Positions 22,870-32,741 of a stretch of 64,000 nt of DNA are shown here, piece after piece. Both the position numbers and the translations under genes were made by a program. The notes below the pieces were generated by a model, which did not search any database, was not told where the DNA came from, and saw only the letters and a program-made list of their open reading frames with translations. The stretch spans positions 5,946,683 to 6,010,682 of the forward strand of contig ML664152.1 of NCBI GenBank assembly GCA_007570785.1, read 5' to 3'. Every line of letters begins with the position of its first letter. Position 1 is the first letter of the stretch. Source of the DNA: Antilocapra americana. Lineage: Eukaryota > Chordata > Mammalia > Artiodactyla > Antilocapridae.

Positions 22870-22955
22870 CTCTTGGAGACCTCATGAATTATAGCCTCTG
22901 CCCATGGAATTCAGGCAAGAATACTGGAGTGGGTAGCCATTCTGTTCTCCAGATT
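22870..22955 (-). mobile_element. Bov-tA fragment, antisense
   Basis: 'gactcttggagacctcatgaattatagcc', 'cccatggaattcaggcaagaatactggagtgggtagccattctgttctcca' is a decayed Bov-tA 3' half in reverse. Confidence 0.75.
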
Positions 22956-23599
22956 TACCACACTACTGACTTATTATTCTGTAGAATTCAGTCATAACTT
23001 GCTTAAAAATACAAACAAGCAGAAATCAAACAGTATATTTAATTTTATTTCTATCTTTAAAGAATGAGTGTAATTGTTTTAGCTATTATAGATATAGCCA
23101 TTTTTTCTAAAACTATGGTGATTTAGAGAGTTAATAAAAGTAGACAAGTTAAATAAATAATTGTGAGAATTCCTACCAGGAGAGAAATGGCAGAAGAGAA
23201 AAATGTACATTTTGTTGTCACAGGCATTTTGTGGCAGAAAGGGCTTCAGTGAGGTCTGCACGGGGACAAGTATTCCAAGAATGGGTGATGGCAGCCATCT
23301 GGACAGAAGGGAGGTTTCCCACACAGCCGCTGGTGTTCCTTCTCTTCATGGGGTCTGACTTATTGGCATTGTCTCTAGATCACTCTGTTACTCGTTTCTC
23401 CAACACCAAGAGCAGTTTGCACTGGGCACCTTTTCTGTTTAAGAATGAGCCAGGAGTCTTAACTGAAGCCACTGGGCCACCTGCTCTGGCCCTGGCTGTG
23501 TCTATAGCTTCCTCTCTGGATATCCCACCTCTAACTCTGTCAGTTCCACCCCCACTCACTACTTTCAAGGTCCCCAGATTACCAACCTCTTCTTTGACT
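22956..23599. other. Unassigned sequence
   Basis: A 149-codon open frame (23231-23680, +) covers the GC-richer part but has a low-complexity serine/proline/leucine composition, no domain and no splice context, so I do not call a gene. Confidence 0.4.
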
Positions 23600-23870
23600 C
23601 ATGGTCTTCATGAGTGTTGCTCCGTCTCTTCCCCTCCAAGCCCTTCTTGGTCTAACCAACCTCTTCTACTCAGCCTTTAGGTTTCAAAGAGAAAGAGTTG
23701 GTAGTCTGCTCCAGCCCATCATTTTCCTGCTTGCCAGGATTGTGACCTTTACTTTTGCAATCATCTCCTTGCGTACTCCATGACTTCCTGATTAGAGGCC
23801 AAGCCCCATGAGGGCCAACACAGGTCTATTCTGTTCACCAAGATCCCAGAACGTGCCTGAATGTGTTTGC
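23600..23870 (+). mobile_element. Probable L2 3' fragment
   Basis: 'ctactcagcctttaggtttca' (about 23665) and 'gaggccaagccccatgagggccaacacaggtctattctgttcacc' (about 23796) follow the L2 3' region with strong decay. Confidence 0.5.
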
Positions 23871-25257
23871 CAGCCTTATCTGCCAAGGGCTCTGCCCTGC
23901 GTCCCACTTCCCCTGGTCTCCAATCACATCCCTCGAAGCCATCTCCAGCCAGGCAGTCATTTCCTGCTCAGTTGTTGATTTCCCCTACCCATCTGACCAG
24001 GGATTGTCAAACCTGCACAGAGGAGGGTGTGCTAAGATGTGCTCTTGGCCACAGTAAGCTTTATGTGACTTCCCAGTAAATTAATGTGATGTTAGCATGA
24101 TAGGATTCTCAGAGTTTCTCTAGAGATGAGAGGCAAAGTCAGAGAGAGATGTATAAAATTAAACAAAATTGTGCTTGATGTTATTTGCAAGGTGTTTGAA
24201 CCATGTCAGCTATGGAGTGAAATCGGCTTGAAACCCACACTTGGGACCCCTCACAGAGGTACCTGAATTTGTGAGAAAACCACTTTTGTCCAAGCGTGCA
24301 GCCAGAAAAGCAGATAGGTACCTTGGCTCCTTGGCTATGTTAATCCCTGTGGCCTTTAAGATGAAGATGTCTGAGTTCCTTATTTCCCACAAAAAAATAA
24401 CACTGTAAAATTTTTCTTGAGAAAAATACACATAAGACAAATACATGAAGCTTTTTAAAAATCCTGTTTAATCCTTTCATAATCATTATCAGTTAAGGAA
24501 TCTAAAGGGCTGAGCCTCAAAATACTCAGATAATACCAGTGACCTTGTTAAACAGTCTTTGTTGAATGTTAGTACTCATTATTTGAAATATTAAATCATC
24601 TTTCAGGAGTATTGCAAAAAGCTGTATTTAGCTGGGAGGTAACCTTGGTGCCATTTCTCAGTGCCTCTTGAGTAATAGAGTCCCAAGCAGGAATACCAAG
24701 CTATGTCCTATATAACCTTTGTTCCCAGACCTAAAGATGTTTTGCTATGACATTAATACCGAGGCAAGTTACTTTTCCACTAAGCAGTGTGTAAGCAATT
24801 TCGATATATTTATATATTCTCCAATACAAAAACCAGTTCCTAGACTAATGGGAGACCTTTGCATTGAAAGTAAGAGTCCAGTGCTGTGCATTCCATGTGA
24901 ACTGCACACTGAATTATTTGAGAAAATGAGAATATGCTTCTCATTCCAGGAAAAGTCAAGCATGTTTTATACAGTCATAGTCGCAAAGTACTGGGTAAGC
25001 CAAACAGTTCTTTTAAGGTTTTCCATACTATCTCACTGAAAACCTCAGACTTTTTGGGCACCATAGTTACTATGTAATGAGGGTTATCTGAAGGAGATGG
25101 GAATCCTTCCAAGCAAGGGTGAAGTTAACTAACATCCAGAAAGCAGCTTATGCAATGCTCAAACCTAACTGGATTTTTACAGGATATTCTGAGGGAATTG
25201 CTGGTTGCCAGATTTATACATAACCTCATGTGCCAGGCATGTAGTTTTGTGTCTCCT
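23871..25257. other. Unassigned sequence
   Basis: No gene recognised. A 106-codon open frame at 24719-25039 lacks any recognisable domain. Confidence 0.4.
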
Positions 25258-25590
25258 TTGTTGTTGTTCAGTTGCTGTTGTGTCCAACTCTTTGAGACCC
25301 GAAAGACTGCAGCACACCAGGCCTCCCAGTCCTTTACTGTCTCCCAGAGCTTTCTCAAATGCATGTTCATTGTGTCAGTGATGTCATCCAGTCATCTCAT
25401 CCTCTGTCATCCCCTTCTCCTCCTGCCCTGAATCTTTCCCAGCATCATGGTCTTTTCCAGTGAGCTGGCTCTTTGCATCAGATGGCCAAAGTATTGGAGC
25501 TTCAGCATCAGTCCTTCCAATGAATATCAGTGTTTATTTCCTTTAGGATTGATTGATTTGGTCTCCTTGCAGTCCAAGGGGCTCTCAAGA
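25258..25590 (-). mobile_element. BovB (RTE) 3' end, antisense
   Basis: Follows the BovB 3' region in reverse: 'ttgttgttcagttgctgttgtgtccaactc', 'cagtgatgtcatccagtcatctcatcctctgtc', 'tttcccagcatcatggtcttttcca', 'ggccaaagtattggagcttcagc', 'tttcctttaggattga'. It is 5'-truncated at about 25590, where flank begins. Confidence 0.92.
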
Positions 25591-25601
25591 TAGGTAAGGA
25601 G

Positions 25602-26087
25602 TACATATACACAATGGAATATTACTCAGCATTAAAAAAAAATTCATTTGAAGCAGTTCTACTCAGGTGCACGAAACTGGAGCCTATTATCCAGAGTGAA
25701 GTAAGCCAGAAAGAAAAACAACAATACAGTATACTAACACATATATATGGAATTTAGAAAGAGGGTAACGAGAACCCTGCATGCGAGACAGCAAAAGGAA
25801 CGCAGATGTATAGAACAGACTCGTGGACTCTGTGGAAGAGGGCAGGGCTGGGATGATATGGGAGAATGGCATTAAAACACGTTGATTGTCATGTGTGGGA
25901 TCGGTCGCCGGCCCAGGGCTGATGCTCGGGGCTGGTGCACCGGGATGTCACAGGGGGAGGGAGTCGGGGGGGGGGGGGGGGGGGGTTCTGGAGGGGGAGC
26001 ATGTGTAGTAGCATGAGAATTTACTTATTGTATGGCAAAACCAACACAATAAAATAAATAAATAAATTTAAAAAAATAAATAAAAAG
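25602..26087 (+). mobile_element. 5'-truncated L1-BT with intact ORF2 C-terminus
   Basis: Begins in the last 51 sense codons of ORF2, open from 25602 to a TAG at 25755-25757. The 3' UTR follows, including a run of 20 G (25966-25985), and an A-rich tail of aaat/aaataa units (about 26049-26087). The downstream end of the insertion is not here: the duplicated target sequence recurs only at 26276. Confidence 0.92.
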
Positions 26088-26277
26088 ACTGGCTGTTATC
26101 AACATATGGTTTTAAGGAATTGTTGACTTTACATGGGAACTGGTATTATAGATATGTAGAATAATATTCTTCTATTTAAAAATTACATGCTAACGTGTTT
26201 TGAAGTAAATTGTCATGCTACTTGTAATTATTTTTAAATACTTTACCAAAATAAACAGCCAAAATGAAAAAAAAAAA
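26088..26277 (+). mobile_element. Probable L1 3'-transduced segment with second poly(A)
   Basis: About 180 bases of apparently unique sequence follow the L1 tail. They contain AATAAA at 26250-26255 and end in an 11-A run at 26267-26277. The target duplication aagataggtaaggag (25587-25601) is repeated as aagatgggtaaggag (26276-26290), enclosing L1 plus this segment. This is the structure expected when L1 transcription reads past its own weak polyadenylation signal to one in the source-locus flank. Confidence 0.8.
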
Positions 26278-26290
26278 GATGGGTAAGGAG

Positions 26291-26926
26291 AAACAACTAT
26301 AAGAAAGGATTTTGTACTGAACTGTAGACTCTTTCCAAACATTTTATTATTTGTTTAATATTCCCGTACACATGACTAGCTATAGACCCCATAGCTAAGA
26401 TACCTTCCTGCAATACTATTGACTACTTATCCATTTTGCCTTTGAAATAACATGGAAAACCAGTGGCAAATGGAATAACTTGCCTGAAAGATGGAAGGAA
26501 TTTTGCATTTAGATACTCAAAGATGGGAAATTGGGCAAACTTGTTTAACTGTTATGGCATTTCAGAGGAGTGAGCCAAAGTGGAGTGATCCAGGACCCTT
26601 GGTAGACCCAGGCATGGGGACAAAGGGAAGAAACCAAGGACTGAGAATGTCAATATGAAGCCTCGGGCTTGGCTGCCAGCTTCCAAGCAAGAAGAATTGT
26701 GCATAGTAGAGACTGGCCTCTTGAGGGAACTGCCTGATGCTTTCTGAGACAGACGGCTCCAAAGTAGACAGGTGGGGAGATGGTGCACAAGAGATATATT
26801 TATACTAAGCAAATATGAGAACATTTTGCATTATGATCACTTATCAAAAATACAGCATTATTTAAGGACTCTCTTGCATTCTGTTGTCTCTCATAATTTT
26901 CCAAGGATGTTGTGACATGTGTGAAG
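26291..26926. other. Unassigned sequence
   Basis: No gene or repeat recognised. Confidence 0.4.
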
Positions 26927-27110
26927 TGAAAGTCTTAGTTGCTCAGTTGTGTCTGACCCTTTAGGACCCCATGCCTCTGTCCATAGAATTCTTCAGCATA
27001 CTGGAGTGGGTTGTCATTCCCTTCTCCAGGGATCTTCCTGACGCAGGGATTGAACACAGGTCTCCTGTGTTGCAGACAGATTGTTTATCATCTGAGCCAC
27101 TGGGAAAGCC
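26927..27110 (-). mobile_element. Bov-tA SINE, antisense
   Basis: Antisense Bov-tA ('cttagttgctcagttgtgtctgaccc' to 'tttatcatctgagccactgggaaagcc'). Flanks catgtgtga (left) and catgtga (right) may be a degenerate duplication. Confidence 0.9.
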
Positions 27111-27652
27111 ATGTGAATGTCCATTTATTGGAAGGAAACTGATGTCAAGTAAATTTCTGAAGGGCCCCTGGCTATTGCAGAAGAGAGAAAGATCTAGACT
27201 TTCTGCCCTGAGGTAGGATGCTGCCCTCCCCTTGGGCTGCTTCTCGCATTTGCAAACCAATAATATTATAATCCTGCAGGCTGCTGAAGGAAAACCAAAC
27301 CTGGTGAGATACATGTTTAGTGCAGTGTGTGGGATTGGTTCTCTTTTTCTTGGGGACCATTTCAGGTTGTGAGTGCGATCTGAGATGCTCATCAAACCAT
27401 AAAAGGACAAGAGTTCATTCATAGAACAGAGGTAAGGAGATGGACTGGAGGCAGACATGGAATCCTGAGCTGATGAGATCATTAGGTGCATCTGCTATGG
27501 GTTAGCACACCTGGGTTGGTCAACTCGAGGAGTGTGAGCTGGTCTAGGGGAGCAATGGCAATGTGGCTTTGGTTCACGCACAGCTCACAAGATACCTTAT
27601 GGGATACTTTATGAGTTGGGGTACCATGTGCAGAGAAATATTAGGCTCTACA
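27111..27652. other. Unassigned sequence
   Basis: No gene or repeat recognised. Confidence 0.4.
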
Positions 27653-27975
27653 AAGCACATTCTTTAAAAATTTTTTTCCCTTTTATTGTTTTTGCCATAC
27701 AATGCCATGATATCGCCATGGGTTTACATATGCTCCCCTTCCAGAACCCCCCTCCCTCCTCCCTCCCTCCTCCCTTCCCCCGGGAAATCTCAGTGCAGCA
27801 GCCCCGAAAAACAATCCTGGGCTCGCGATTGATTAGACATATGATAATTAATATGTTTCAATGCCATTCTGCCATATCATCCCACCCTTACCCTCATCCA
27901 CAGAGTGCACGAGTCTGTTCTATATATCTGCGTTCCTTTTGTTGTCTCGCATGTTGGGTTCTCGTTACCGTCTTT

Positions 27976-30900
27976 CTAAATTCCATATATATGTGTTAAT
28001 ATACTGTATTGTTGTTTTTGCTTCTGGCTTACTTCACTCTGGATAATGGGCTCCAGTTTCGTCCATCTGAGTAGAACTGCTTCAAATGAATTTTTTTTTA
28101 ATGCTGAGTAATATTCCATTGTGTATATGTACCACAGCTTTCTTATCCATTCATCAGTTGATGGGCATCTAGGTTGCTTCCATGTCCTGGCTATTGTAAA
28201 CAATGCAGCGATGAACATTGGGGTGCACGCGGCTCTTTCAATTCTGGTTTCCTCGGTGTATATGCCCAGCAGTGGGATTGCTGGGTCATATGGGAGGACT
28301 ATGCAGCTTTTTAAGGAACCTCCACACTGTTTTCCATAGTGGGTGTACTACTTTGCATTCCCACCAACAGTGTAAGAGAGTTCCCTTTTCTCCACATCCT
28401 CTCCAGCATTTATTGCTTGTAGATTTTTGGATTACAGCCATTCTGACTGGTGTAAAGTGATACCTCATTGTGGTTTTGATTTCCATTTCTCTGATAATGA
28501 GTGATGTTGAACATCATTCCATGTGTTTGTTAGCCATTTTTATGTCTTCTTTGGAGAAATGTCTGTTAAGTTCTTTGGCCCACTTTTTGATTGGGTTGTT
28601 TATTTTTCTAGAATGGAGCTGCAGGAGTTGCTTGTATATTTTTGAGATTAATTGTTTATCCACTGCTTCATTGGCTATTATTTTCTCCCATTCTGAAGGC
28701 TGTCTTTTCACCTTGCTTATAGTTTCCTTTGTTGTGCAGAAGCTTTTCATTTTAATTAGGTCCCATTTGTTTATTCGTGTTTTTATTTCCAATATTCTGG
28801 GAGGTGGGTCATGAAGTATCCCACTTTGGTTTATGTCAGAGAGTGTTTTGCCTATGTTATCCTCTAGGAGTTTTATAGTTTCTGGTCTTATGCTTAGATC
28901 TTTGACCCATTTTAAGTTTATTTTTGTGTATGGTGTTAGAAAGTGTTTCATTCTTTTACAAGTGGCTGTCCAGAGTTCCCAGCACCACTTGTTAAAGAGG
29001 TTGTCTTTTCTCCATTGTATATTCTTGCCTCCTTTGTCAAAGATAAGGTGTCCATAGATGCATGGATTTATCTCTGGGCTTTCTATTCTGTTCCATTGAT
29101 CTATATTTCTGTCTTTGTGCCAGTACCATACTGTCTTAATGACTGTGGATTTGTAGTATCGCCTAAAGTCAGGTAGGTTGATTCCGCCAGTTCCATTCTT
29201 CTTTCTCAAGATTGCTTTGGCTCTACGAGGTTTGTTGTATTTCCATACAAATTGAGAAATTATTTGTTCTAATTCTTTGAAAAAGACCTCTGGTAGCTTG
29301 ATAGGAATTGCATTGAATCTATAGATTGCTTTGGGTAGTATACTCATTTTCACTATATTGATTCTTCCAATCCACGAACACGGCACATTTTTCCATCTGC
29401 TTGTGTCCTCTTTGCTTTCTTTCATCAGTGTTTTATAGTTTTCTATATACAAGTCTTTTGTTTCTTTAGGTAGAAATACTCCTAAGTATTTTATTCTTTT
29501 TGTTTCAATGGTGAATGGAATTGTTTCCTTAATTTCCCTTTCTGATTTCTCACTGTTAGTGTATAGGAATGCCAGGGATTTCTGTGTGTTGGTTTTGTAT
29601 CCTGAAACTTTGCTATATTCACTGATTAGCTCTAGTAATTTTCTGGTAGAGTCTTAAGGGTTTTCAATATAGAGGATCATGTCATCTGCAAACAGAGAGT
29701 TTTACTTCTTCTTTTCCAATCTGGATTCCTTTGATTTGTTTATCTGCTCTGATTGCTGTGGCCAAGATTTCCAAAACTATGTTGAAAAGTAGTGGTGAGA
29801 GTGGGAACCCTTGTCTTGTTCCCGATTTCAGGGGGAATGCTTCCAGTTTTTCACCACTGAGGATAATGTTTGCTGTGGGTTTGTCATACATAGCTTTTAT
29901 TATGTTGAGGTATGTTCCTTCTATTCCTGCTTTTTGGAGGGTTTTTATCATAAATGGATGTTGAATTTTGTCAAAGGCTTTCTCTGCATCTATTGAGATA
30001 ATCATGTGATTTTTATTTTTCAATTTGTTAATGTAGTGTATTACATTGACTGATTTGTGAATATTGAAGAATCCTTGCATCCCTGGGATAAAGCCTACTT
30101 GATCATGATGTATGATTTTTTTAATGTGTTGTTGGATTCTATTTGCTAGAATTTTGTTAAGGATTTTTGCATCTAAGTTCATCAGTGATATCGGCCTGTT
30201 GTTTTCTTTTTTTGTGGCATCTTTGTCGGGTTTTGGAATTAGGGTGATGATGGCCTCATAGAATGAGTTTGGGAGTTTACCTTCCTCTGCAATTTTCTGG
30301 AATAGTTTGAGTAGAATAGGTGTTAGCTCTTCTCTAAATTTTTGGTAGAATTCAGCTGTAAAGCCATCTGGTCCTGGGCTTTTGTTTTTTGGAAGATTTC
30401 TGATTACAGTTTCAATTTCCGTGCTTGTGATGGGTCTATTAATATTATCTATCTCTTCCTGGTTAAGTCTTGGAAAGTTGTACTTCTCTAGGAATTGGTC
30501 CATTTCATCCAAGTTGTCCAGTTTATTTGCATATAGTTGCTGATAATAGTCTCTTATGATCCTTTGTATTTCTGTGTTTTCTGTTGTGATCTCTCCATTT
30601 TCATTTCTAATTCTGTTGATTTGGTTCTTCTCCTTTTGTTTCTTGATGAGTCTGGCTAATGGTTTGTCAATTTTATTTATCTTCTCAAAGAACCAACTGT
30701 TGGCTTGGTTGATTTTTGCTCTGGTCTCTTTTGTTTCCTTCGCATTTATTTCTGCCCTGGTCTTTAAGATTTCTTTCCTTCTACTAGACCTGGGCTTCTA
30801 CATCTCTTCCCTTTCTAGTTGCTTTAGGTGTAAAGTAAGGTTATTTATTTGATTTTTTTCTTGTTTCCTGAAGTGAGCTTGTATTGCTATGAACTTTACC

Positions 30901-31763
30901 CTTAGCACTGCTTTCACAGGGTCCCATAAGTTTTGGGCTGTTGTGTGTTCATTTTCATTCGTTTCCATGCATAACTGAATTTCATTTTTGATTTCTTCTG
31001 TGATTTGTTGGTTATTCAGCAGTTTGTTGTTGAGCCTCCATATGTTGGAAGTTTTGAAAGGTTTTCTCTGGTAGTTGATATCTAATCTCACTGCACTGTG
31101 GTCAGAAAAGATGCTTGGAATGATTTCAATATTTTTGAATTTATCAAGGTTAGATTTATGGCCCAGGATGTGATCTATCCTGGAGAAGGTCCCGTGTGCA
31201 CTTGTTTTGGGGTGGAATGACCCATAGATATCAATTAGGTCTAGTTGGTCTATTGTATCATTTAAAGTTTGAATTTCCTTGTTACTTTTCTGTCTAGTTG
31301 ATCTATCCATTGGTGTGGGTGGTGTATTAAAGTCTGCCACTATTATTGTGTTGTTGTTAATTTCCCCTTTCATACTTGTTAGCATTTGCCTTACATATTG
31401 TGGAGCTCCTATGTTGGGTGCATAAATATTTTTAATTTTTATTTCTTCTTCTTGGATTGATCCTTTGATCATTATGTAATGTCCATCTTTATCTCTTTTC
31501 ACTGCCTTTATTTTAAGGTCTACTTTATCTGATATGAGTATTGCCACTCCTGCTTTCTTTTGGTCTTTATTTGCATGGAATATGTTTTTCCAGCCTTTAA
31601 CTTTCAGTCTATACGTGTCCCTAGGTTTGAGGTGGGTCTCTTGTAGACAACATATTTAGGGGTCTTGTTTCTTTATCCAATTCGCCAATCTTTGTCTTTT
31701 GGTTGGGGCATTCAGCCCGTTTACATTTAAGGTAATTATTGATAAGTATGATCCCGTTGCCAT
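27976..31763 (-). pseudogene. L1 ORF2p remnant (endonuclease-RT) with multiple breaks
   Basis: ORF2p normally supplies apurinic-type endonuclease and reverse transcriptase. The start ATG at 31763 opens the endonuclease domain; NIYAPN, VADFN and FSDHSAV motifs appear between about residues 110 and 220. The RT domain includes KSPGPDGF and [13 protein letters not shown] (29680-30500). The RT catalytic F-x-DD box is split by a 2-base deletion near 29690. The cysteine-rich C-terminus ([20 protein letters not shown]) lies near 28340-28410. Premature stops: TAA 31656-31658, TAG 30798-30800, TAA 29654-29656, TGA 28514-28516. A second 2-base deletion is near 28300. About 1,262 codons in all, the normal L1 length. 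Confidence 0.92.
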
Positions 31764-31814
31764 TTATTTTATTGTTTTGGGTTCGAGATTATCTACCCCA
31801 TCTGTGTTTCCTAT

Positions 31815-32741
31815 CTAGGCAAGATCCTTTAGCATTCTTTGGAGGGCTGGTTTGGTGTTGCTGAATTCTCTCAGTTTCTGCTTCTCTGAAAAACTTTTGA
31901 ATTCTCCTTCAAATTTGAATGAGATCCTTGCTGGGTACAGTAATTGGGGTTGTAGATTGTTTTCTTCCATGACTTTAAGTATGTTTTGCCATTCCCTTCT
32001 GGCCTGAAGCATTTCAATTGAGAGATCAGCTGTTATCCTTATGGGATTCCCCTTGTGAGTTATTTTTTGTTTCTCCTTTGCTGCTTTTAAAATTTGCTCT
32101 TTATATTTGATATTTGTTAATTTGATTAATATGTGTCTTGGAGTGTTCTGCTTGGGGTTCATTCTATTTGGGACTCTCTGTGTTTCTTGGACCTGAGTGG
32201 CTATTTGCTTCCCCATTTTAGGGAAATTTTCAACAATTATCTCTTCAAGAATTTTCTGATGGTCTTTCTTTTTGTCTTCTTCTTCTGGGACTCCTATGAT
32301 TCAAATATTGGTGCGTTTAATATTGTCCCAGAGGTCTCTAAGATTGTACTCATTTCTTTTAATTCTTTTTTCATTTTTCCTTTCTGTTTCATTTATTTCT
32401 GCCGTTCTGTCTTCTACCTCACTTATCCTGTCTTCTATCTCTGTTATTCTACTGTGGGTTCCCTCCAGTGTGTTTTTGATCTCATTTATTGCATTATTTA
32501 TTGTATTTTGACTCTTTTTCATTTCTTCTAAGTTCTTGTTAAAGCTTACCTGCATCTTCTCAATCCTTGCCTGCAGGTTATTGAACTGCAATTCCAACTT
32601 ATTTTCCAGGTTTTGGATTATTTTCACTATCATTATTCAGAATTCTTTGTCAGGTAGACATCCTATCTCTTCGTCTTTTGTTTGGTCTAGGGGATATTTA
32701 TCCTTTTCCTTTACTTGCTGGGTATTTCTCTGCCTTTTCAT
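31815..32741 (-). pseudogene. L1 ORF1p remnant with two nonsense codons
   Basis: ORF1p is the nucleic-acid chaperone that coats L1 RNA. From the ATG at 32741 the frame is continuous for 308 codons to the TAG at 31815, apart from TGA codons at 32637-32639 and 32301-32303. Both stops are best explained as CGA to TGA, that is CpG deamination. Residues from about 37 to 150 are Glu/Lys/Asn-rich with heptad-like spacing, matching the coiled coil (for example NLENKLELQFNNLQARIEK). The last roughly 130 residues fit the RRM and C-terminal domain (ILIKLTNIKYKEQILKAAKE; ARREWQNILKVMEEN). The length is close to typical mammalian ORF1p. No frameshift was seen. Confidence 0.9.

Noticed and set aside
23231..23680. 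149-codon open frame as a possible gene
   Set aside because: The composition is low-complexity Ser/Pro/Leu, with no domain or splice context, and it overlaps an L2-like region.
27746..27781. C-rich tandem tract as a CRISPR-like or independent satellite repeat
   Set aside because: It is the standard polypurine/polypyrimidine tract of the L1-BT 3' UTR, seen in all sibling copies.
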